This document shows positions 22,163 to 26,552 of a stretch of 26,552 nucleotides of DNA, piece by piece; within the stretch, counting starts at the first letter, position 1, and each line of letters starts with the position of its first letter. The notes beneath the pieces are model-generated. The model was not told where the DNA came from and did not search any database. It saw only the letters and a list, made by a program, of their open reading frames with translations. The position numbers were made by a program, and so were the translations under genes. Origin of the DNA: an uncultured Bacilli bacterium (GTDB lineage Bacteria; Bacillota_I; Bacilli_A; RF39; UBA660). The stretch covers positions 1-26,552 of the forward strand of contig CAJUKM010000019.1 in the NCBI GenBank assembly GCA_910587535.1. The letters run 5' to 3'.

Positions 22163-23248
22163 TTATAAACTGTGAGTATTCTTTGTTCTCAATTTGTTTT
22201 CCAGTTTGTCGATTTGATTTTCTAAAGATGCTTTCAATTTGCCTAGATTATAAATTTGTCTTTCAATCGCTTTTCTCTCTTCATCTTCATAATTTGGCTC
22301 TTTATCTCTAGCATATATTTTTAAATAGAATTCTGTTATAGTATCGAGATCGTTCTTAAAGCCATAGTGTGATCTTTTATAATGTGCAAAGATATCTATC
22401 AATCTAACATATCTTGTATGATGTGTAGCAGTATAAAACATAATATAATGCATAAATAATTTTTTTTGAATCGGATTAAACCCAAGCTCTTCTAAAAGAT
22501 TATTAGAATCTCCATTCGAGAAGTCTATGATCGTCATATTTAGAATTGAAATGTAAGATGTATCTCTTTGGCACCTTCTTATTATGAGTTTTCTAAAATT
22601 ATCGATTTGAGCTCTTTGTTCTTTAGAGCAATTTTTATTGATAACTCTAAAATATTCTTCATCTAAGAGATACTCAGGATAATCGATATCTAAACTTTTA
22701 AAATATGCATAAAACGGTTGAAAACATGTGCATAATATAAAATCATCTTTAATTGATTCTCTTTTGTTATCTCTTTTTTTTCTTTCGTAATTAGACGTAT
22801 AGAATCCAACAATCATCTCCGTTTTAAGATTTAGCCACTTTCTCGATTTTATAAATGCAAGAAAATAGTCATATAAGGATAAATCTGTGGCTATTTTTTT
22901 TTGATAACTTTTTAAAAAGTATCTCATCTCCAGTGTCTGTTTTTTATCGAATCCTAAACTTTTTAAGAATTCATTTGAAGGGACTGGATCGTCTTTTTTA
23001 ATAGTACTATCTAGAAACTCAGTATCGAGATCTTGGCCAAAGTATACAAATCTCGATATTGCTATGAATCCTTTAATTTCGTTTATCTGAGATGTAGGAA
23101 GAACTCTCTCAAGTCTTACTAACATCTTTTCATTTAGAAGGTCTCCAAGATATAAAATTCCTAATTCCTTAAAAAGTTCATAGAATCTATAATTTCTGTA
23201 AGGCAGGACATCAGTCGTAGATGAAATGTGTTTAAAAAGTTCTTCCAT
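22163..23248 (-). CDS. Unrecognised soluble protein with C-terminal coiled coil
   Basis: A 361-residue protein, rich in Lys, Tyr, Phe and Leu, with no signal or membrane helix. Residues about 18-60 (ELFKELGILYLGDLLN) recall the helical domain of RNA polymerase alpha C-terminus or helix-hairpin-helix modules. Weaker copies of the pattern occur near residues 90-115 (EFLKSLGFDKKQ) and 255-270 (NLLEELGFNPIQ). The last 40 residues (ERQIYNLGKLKASLENQIDK) are a coiled coil. Function is unknown. AAGGAG precedes the ATG. No terminator is seen before the large RNA, so transcripts may run into it. Nucleic-acid binding is speculation. Confidence 0.65.
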   Translation of the reverse strand: MEELFKHISSTTDVLPYRNYRFYELFKELGILYLGDLLNEKMLVRLERVLPTSQINEIKGFIAISRFVYFGQDLDTEFLDSTIKKDDPVPSNEFLKSLGFDKKQTLEMRYFLKSYQKKIATDLSLYDYFLAFIKSRKWLNLKTEMIVGFYTSNYERKKRDNKRESIKDDFILCTCFQPFYAYFKSLDIDYPEYLLDEEYFRVINKNCSKEQRAQIDNFRKLIIRRCQRDTSYISILNMTIIDFSNGDSNNLLEELGFNPIQKKLFMHYIMFYTATHHTRYVRLIDIFAHYKRSHYGFKNDLDTITEFYLKIYARDKEPNYEDEERKAIERQIYNLGKLKASLENQIDKLENKLRTKNTHSL

Positions 23249-23265
23249 GTGTTTCTCCTTTTTTA

Positions 23266-23280
23266 GCTAATTATATTAGC
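23266..23280 (-). promoter_or_regulatory. -10 element inside an inverted repeat
   Basis: GCTAAT, TAT, ATTAGC forms a perfect 6-bp inverted repeat that contains the minus-strand TATAAT (23270-23275) for the 23248 gene. A repressor binding here would block that promoter. Confidence 0.5.
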
Positions 23281-23297
23281 ACATGTTTTATCAAAAA

Positions 23298-23320
23298 AAA
23301 AGTTCAATCGATGAACTTTT
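23298..23320 (-). terminator. Terminator overlapping the stop codon of the lipoprotein gene
   Basis: On the minus strand AAAAGTTCA and TGAACTTTT form a perfect 9-bp stem around a 5-base loop, followed by several T residues. The stop codon overlaps the stem. Confidence 0.9.
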
Positions 23321-23774
23321 ATTTACAAGTTGCTCCGATGGATTCGTAAGCACTTTTGATATCGTCTACTTTTATTTTTCCATTTTTGATAAGATTTTCA
23401 TTAGCAGAATCTATTTCGATCAATTTTTTTGTATCAATTTTTTCATAATTGATTTCAGTTTTGCTGATCAATGTATCTCCATCGATTTTTACTTCGTAAT
23501 TGTAATGTTCTACATCGTCATATGGACTATAAAGACTTTCTACCGTAGTCTTATATGTCTCTAGATATTGTTCATTTTCAGAAGTAACTTTTTCTTCAGT
23601 TTCGACTAGTTTTACGATTCCTCCCTTGTGGGTTACTTTGTAGTTCAAAGACATCTTTGCTCCACCAGCAATGGTAGCTTCTCTTGTACAAGTTAGCTCC
23701 TCAGTTTTTCCACATCCTCCAACAAATAGAGCAGTAGCTAGTACTATAGTTCCTAGTAGTGCTTTCTTTTTCAT
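23319..23774 (-). CDS. YehR/DUF1307-like lipoprotein
   Basis: A 151-residue protein with a lipoprotein signal: LLGTIVLATALFVGGC, lipidated Cys21. The mature part begins with a polar stretch and LTCTREA, then a beta-rich domain (MSLNYKVTHKGGIVKLVE) and ends in YESIGATCK. This layout, including the paired cysteines near both ends, fits the YehR/DUF1307 family of small lipoproteins of unknown role. An SD (AGAAAGAAGG) precedes the ATG. An extended -10 (TGCTATAAT, 23798-23806 minus) lies just upstream. It is a single-gene unit. Confidence 0.8.
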   Translation of the reverse strand: MKKKALLGTIVLATALFVGGCGKTEELTCTREATIAGGAKMSLNYKVTHKGGIVKLVETEEKVTSENEQYLETYKTTVESLYSPYDDVEHYNYEVKIDGDTLISKTEINYEKIDTKKLIEIDSANENLIKNGKIKVDDIKSAYESIGATCK

Positions 23775-23797
23775 AAATAAACCTTCTTTCTAACATT

Positions 23798-23806
23798 ATT
23801 ATAGCA
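23798..23806 (-). promoter_or_regulatory. Extended -10 promoter of the lipoprotein gene
   Basis: Minus strand TG, C, TATAAT, 24 bases before the ATG. Confidence 0.6.
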
Positions 23807-23875
23807 AAACATCATAAAAAAAAGAATATATAAAAATTAAAAATCTATATTTAATCCTTTATTATCACATTTTCT

Positions 23876-24045
23876 CTATAAATTTAATAATTCTTTCTTC
23901 TTTTCATCAAATTCTTCTTGGATAATAGCTCCCATATTCGAATCGTTATCTAAAAAAACTCTATAGTTGGTTTTTTATAATTTTTAATTTTGAAAATTTT
24001 AGAATAACCATACAATTTATCTTTCGTAATCGTTAAGATTTCCAT
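23876..24045 (-). pseudogene. Small ORF broken by a one-base shift in a T7 run
   Basis: On the minus strand an ATG at 24045 opens a frame (MEILTITKDKLYGYSKIF...) that stops at a TAG after 31 residues, inside a run of seven T (23952-23958). One extra T would join it to the next frame (LDNDSNMGAIIQEEFDEKK...) to give about 56 residues ending at 23876. No strong SD is seen. It may be a decayed gene, a homopolymer sequencing error or chance. The rest of the 379-base gap is AT-rich with no other feature. Confidence 0.35.
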
Positions 24046-24124
24046 CTTTTTTTCATTCTACTGTTTAAAAACATATTTAAAACTGAGGGGTACTTTTTTC
24101 TAGAATAAGTTAAAGTTTCAAATT

Positions 24125-24155
24125 AAAAAAGGCCTTTTTCGTTTTGACCTTTTTT
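24125..24155 (-). terminator. Terminator overlapping the stop codon of the LCP gene
   Basis: On the minus strand AAAAAAGGTC and GGCCTTTTTT form a 10-bp stem (one G-U pair) around an 11-base loop, with the stop codon in the stem. Confidence 0.75.
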
Positions 24156-26265
24156 ATTCTACACTTTTTTTATAATAATAGACTTTTAAAGAACTGATTT
24201 CGCTCAACTTAGTGTCTTTTTCATGTGATTGTTTATATATGGTATTTTCTTGTAAATCGATGCCCTCTAAAGTCAATATATCTTCAGGAGATAATTCTAT
24301 GAGATCAATAACTAGATTCATCCCTTTTAAAGAACTTTTCCACTTATTAAAATCTTGAATCGACATACCAGTGAAGTCTGGAAGTAACATTTCTTCTGGT
24401 CCTGTAGGTTCTTCGGGAGTTTCAGGTCCTTCTATCTCCCCAGGATTAGAGCCCGATGATGGAGTATTTTTAGAAACGGTAATAGTTAAAGAAGAAACCT
24501 TTTCTACCAATTTTCCAGCATGTTCAGTTTGACTAAGTATCTGATTATTTGGACTTGTAGATTCTTCTTCTTTAAATATTATTTCAATTCCTCTTTCGCG
24601 AGCCCAGTTTTCGGCAAACTCTTTTGTTTGCCCAATAAAGTTAGGAAGAAGTTCTCTTCTTTTTTCGTTGTAATATTGTTTTCCTGTGACTGGAATTTCA
24701 TAATCTTCATTGGCGTCGAACGAGAAAGTCTTTATTAGTTCAGGTTTTTCTAATTCTAAATTCTCTTTCATCAGTTTGATTATGTCATCAAGCGATTGTT
24801 TATAGTATTGGAAGGTATAGATATAACTTCTAGCACTGTCCATATACATCGTCAAATCATAACCAGTTAAGTATGTCTTCTCGATAGATATTGAGTTCGA
24901 TTTATTTAGAGAACTCAACAGAATATTTTTTCCTATGTTATACATCGATAATATTTGAGGAGTAGACATATTGGTGTCTATGTTTTTAGTTGCGTCATCT
25001 AATATCTTATAGAAATCTGAGGTACTGTCGATGTTTTTTATCTCTTTAAGCATTGCTTCGACTACTAGTTGTTGATGTTGGACTCTTTGGAAGTCTCCTA
25101 GAGGTAAACTTTTTCTATGTCTTGCGAGTGCAAGAGCTTGTTCTCCATTAAGTTTTTGATAACCAGGTTCTAGGCATATCAGATGTTCTCCAAATCTTCT
25201 TTGAGAATCTTGTTCACAAAATGAGATAGGGACGTCTAGGGAAACACCGCCCAAATTATCGACGAGATTTACTACTCCTGTAAAGTTTATTTTGACATAA
25301 TAATCTATATCGATTCCCGTCAGATTTTGGATCGTGTTAACTACACAACTAGTTCCACCATAGGCAGAAGAATTTATTTTATTTTCTGCATCTCCTCTAC
25401 AAGAGATAGGAACATAGGTATCTCTTGGAATACTAAATACTGTTGCATTTAAGGTTTTTGGGTTGAACGTTATCATCATCAACGTATCTCCATTGAAAGA
25501 TGAACTAGACGCTATTCCATCTCCTTCAGAATCTACGCCCATCAAAAGCATAGTGAACGGTTCTGTCAGACTCTTAGTGGAATAGGTGACGTTGTCGACG
25601 TTCTCTAATTCTTTAGTTTTAGAATAGATGATTTTAGTTTCGTTAGCAATGTTTGCAAATTTTTCATAGGTATTAAACATCGTTACGTAGGAGCTTGCAA
25701 CGAACATAGCGTCTATTTCGCCATCGTAGAGTTCGCTTATCATACTTATGTAATCGTCATATTCTACGATTTCGTTAGCTATTTTATTTTCTTTTATCAT
25801 ATCTTGTGGAATGATATAGCCTGTTGGGTCATTTTTAGCACTGATCATTCCTATCTTTTTTATGTTTTCGTTATCTTTTAAGCTGAGAAGAACACTCGTA
25901 TATTCTACATATTTTTTTTGAACTGAATCTATAATATTATAAGTTTTATCTATGTGGTATGAACATAAGCTCAATATCGGAACATAGATGAATGTAAGTA
26001 TCAATAAAAATACAAAACGATTATATTTTTTAGTAAACAGTAAAATCAATCCACCGAGCACTAATATGAACGCGTGAATATAAAAGACAGTTAAGATTAT
26101 TATTCTCAAAAGAGTTTCGATGCCAGGAAGTTTGATTATCGAGAATGTGAAAAAACCTAAACTGATCAGATAGGCTAAACATATCGTTAAGAACAGGTAT
26201 CTAAGTGGTTTATTTTGTCTCTTCCATTTCTTAATAAAACTTCTTTTTACGGCAGTATTTTCCAT
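24154..26265 (-). CDS. LCP (LytR-CpsA-Psr) family protein with PASTA-like repeats
   Basis: The 703-residue product has four membrane helices in residues 20-105. An accessory domain outside (about 110-230; KKIGMISAKNDPTGYIIPQD, GEIDAMFVASSY) resembles the extra domain of CpsA-type proteins. The LCP catalytic domain (about 235-410) follows with its Arg and Asp residues: LLMGVDSEGDG, SIPRDTYVPI, INSSAYGG, LARHRKSLPLGDFQRVQHQQ. Two PASTA-like modules end it (about 535-600 and 630-700: LLPNFIGQTKEFAENWARE and LLPDFTGMSIQDFNKW), joined by a Pro/Glu/Gly linker. LCP enzymes move teichoic acid or polysaccharide from a lipid carrier onto peptidoglycan; PASTA modules bind wall peptides. The SD is GAGGGG. 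Confidence 0.93.
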   Translation of the reverse strand: MENTAVKRSFIKKWKRQNKPLRYLFLTICLAYLISLGFFTFSIIKLPGIETLLRIIILTVFYIHAFILVLGGLILLFTKKYNRFVFLLILTFIYVPILSLCSYHIDKTYNIIDSVQKKYVEYTSVLLSLKDNENIKKIGMISAKNDPTGYIIPQDMIKENKIANEIVEYDDYISMISELYDGEIDAMFVASSYVTMFNTYEKFANIANETKIIYSKTKELENVDNVTYSTKSLTEPFTMLLMGVDSEGDGIASSSSFNGDTLMMITFNPKTLNATVFSIPRDTYVPISCRGDAENKINSSAYGGTSCVVNTIQNLTGIDIDYYVKINFTGVVNLVDNLGGVSLDVPISFCEQDSQRRFGEHLICLEPGYQKLNGEQALALARHRKSLPLGDFQRVQHQQLVVEAMLKEIKNIDSTSDFYKILDDATKNIDTNMSTPQILSMYNIGKNILLSSLNKSNSISIEKTYLTGYDLTMYMDSARSYIYTFQYYKQSLDDIIKLMKENLELEKPELIKTFSFDANEDYEIPVTGKQYYNEKRRELLPNFIGQTKEFAENWARERGIEIIFKEEESTSPNNQILSQTEHAGKLVEKVSSLTITVSKNTPSSGSNPGEIEGPETPEEPTGPEEMLLPDFTGMSIQDFNKWKSSLKGMNLVIDLIELSPEDILTLEGIDLQENTIYKQSHEKDTKLSEISSLKVYYYKKSVE

Positions 26266-26296
26266 GGGTAATCCCCTCTTTGCATCTTACTTTATT

Positions 26297-26305
26297 AGTA
26301 TAGCA
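26297..26305 (-). promoter_or_regulatory. Extended -10 promoter of the LCP gene
   Basis: Minus strand TG, C, TATACT, 31 bases before the ATG; the -35 is poor. Confidence 0.55.
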
Positions 26306-26514
26306 AAAAAGCAATAAAAATTCCATAAAAACGAATTCTGATATACACTTTTAAGACATCGTTTATAACTTTGACTTATGAAAAAATTTGTGGATTTTTA
26401 AGTAACTTTTATAAGTTTTTAAAATTCGTTATAACCTTTATTTATAAGTATTTACGGCATTTTTATTTTCGGAAGACATTCACATATATTTTTATAATTT
26501 CTCTATATTATAAA

Positions 26515-26552
26515 ATGAAACCGGAATTGAGTGATGCCAGTGTAAATGAAAA
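26515..26552 (+). CDS. Possible start of a gene running out of the window
   Basis: ATG at 26515 opens a frame (MKPELSDASVNE) to the window end. No SD precedes it. A TATAAT at 26493-26498 would give a nearly leaderless message. The preceding 200 bases are AT-rich with nothing else I can support. Treat as tentative. Confidence 0.22.
   Translation, partial: MKPELSDASVNE

Noticed and set aside
23952..23958. Programmed frameshift in the T7 run
   Set aside because: No slippery heptamer with a following structure is seen and the frame lacks a strong SD; decay or error is simpler.

Overview
The window is AT-rich, densely packed bacterial chromosome from a Gram-positive (Bacillota) organism, most likely an uncultured gut-type member of the Bacilli/Erysipelotrichia/RF39 region. 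That placement is inference. It rests on a Spo0A response regulator, FemX/MurM and LCP cell-wall enzymes, strong Shine-Dalgarno (SD) sites, consensus sigma-A-type promoters, U-rich intrinsic terminators and AT-rich codon use. TGA is a normal stop, so this is not a Mycoplasma-type code. No prophage, transposon, CRISPR array or resistance cassette is visible; this is core chromosome with lineage-specific surface genes.

Layout: (1) 1-1,620: end of an FtsX-type ABC permease, a tRNA-Cys on the minus strand and a one-helix membrane protein. (2) 1,685-3,753: an S41 carboxyl-terminal protease followed by Spo0A; the protease sits where endospore formers keep spoIVB. (3) 3,752-6,789 (minus): a surface-protein cluster with a J-domain protein that crosses the membrane and has an exported C-terminal domain, an Asn- and Cys-rich exported protein, and a small conserved protein. 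(4) 6,845-10,313: polA-mutM DNA repair operon. (5) 10,304-11,905: FemX-type aminoacyltransferase facing away from a small Xre-type regulator. (6) 11,958-13,513: a small ORF, a terminator or attenuator, and a UraA-type uracil permease. (7) 13,513-15,560 (minus): folT-ecfA-ecfT folate transporter behind a tetrahydrofolate riboswitch. (8) 15,747-16,194: tRNA operon Ser-fMet-Asp-Phe. (9) 16,220-18,525: ASCH-domain protein, enolase and a signal-peptidase-like protein lacking its catalytic serine. (10) 18,526-18,979: tRNA-Glu(CUC) and tRNA-Gln(CUG), each with its own promoter. (11) 18,998-20,763 (minus): two exported or membrane proteins of unknown function. (12) 20,885-23,280 (minus): an OapA-like membrane protein immediately downstream of a ~575-nt structured RNA that I interpret as OLE RNA, and an unrecognised coiled-coil protein. 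(13) 23,298-26,305 (minus): a lipoprotein, a small frameshifted ORF and a large LCP protein with PASTA-like repeats.

Functional links: the folate riboswitch, FolT, EcfA and EcfT form one complete uptake unit, apart from a changed ATPase residue. FemX, LCP and CtpA-like proteins belong to envelope building. OLE RNA and OapA are known to act together at the membrane. The most unusual items are the membrane-crossing J-domain protein and its neighbour, the OLE/OapA pair, the serine-less signal peptidase homologue next to enolase, and the repeated placement of intrinsic terminators on stop codons.
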